From contig CAMGRE010000163.1 in NCBI GenBank assembly GCA_946061355.1, positions 1 to 5,159 on the forward strand: a stretch of DNA of 5,159 bases, in the 5' to 3' direction. Below, piece after piece: positions 5,144-5,159 of this stretch (position 1 is its first letter; every line of letters starts with the position of its first letter). This DNA comes from an uncultured bacterium (GTDB lineage: Bacteria; Bacillota; Clostridia; Lachnospirales; Lachnospiraceae). The notes beneath the pieces are model-generated. The model was not told the origin of the DNA. It saw only the letters and a program-made list of their open reading frames with translations, and did not search any database. Made by a program: the position numbers and the translations under genes.

Positions 5144-5159
5144 TGTTCTATTCTCCTAT

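Overview
The window is ordinary chromosomal housekeeping DNA from what looks like a Clostridia member of the Bacillota, most likely Lachnospiraceae. The evidence is strong AGGAGG-type ribosome binding sites, sigma-A-like promoters, intrinsic hairpin terminators, compact gene packing and protein flavours typical of that group. No mobile element, CRISPR array, tRNA, rRNA or phage gene is visible, and I see no convincing undescribed multi-gene system.

Layout, left to right. Positions 1-182 form a promoter region. It has a leftward sigma-A-type promoter (about 38-66) for a gene outside the window and a rightward one (121-149) for the first gene. Positions 183-1343 (+) encode a cation diffusion facilitator (CDF) efflux protein, probably for manganese or a related divalent metal, with a duplicated C-terminal cytoplasmic module. 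Its stop codon lies inside its own terminator hairpin. Converging on it from the right is a leftward two-gene unit: thiamine pyrophosphokinase (2214-2867, thiN), then a DUF3298-type lipoprotein (1358-2197) 16 nt downstream. Diverging from thiN is a YgjP/DUF45-type zinc metalloprotease (2972-3577, +). Its 3' end overlaps by 11 bp the end of a leftward nicotinamidase-like cysteine hydrolase (3567-4091, -).

Positions 4092-4396 are a structured non-coding gap. It holds a likely hydrolase promoter with a perfect TATAAT, an inverted repeat in the hydrolase leader, a GAAA-capped hairpin, a possible 12-codon mini-ORF with a good Shine-Dalgarno sequence, and a long bidirectional terminator after the last gene. 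Positions 4397-5143 (-) encode triosephosphate isomerase (tpiA). It is probably the distal part of a glycolytic operon, since no promoter is visible between its ribosome binding site and the window edge.

The genes do not form one pathway. They cover metal homeostasis, thiamine diphosphate supply, an envelope lipoprotein of unknown role, a putative metalloprotease, NAD salvage (inferred) and glycolysis. The points most worth checking are the 4189-4355 intergenic region, the ND-DD metal site and duplicated tail of the CDF protein, and the palindromic promoter at the left edge.
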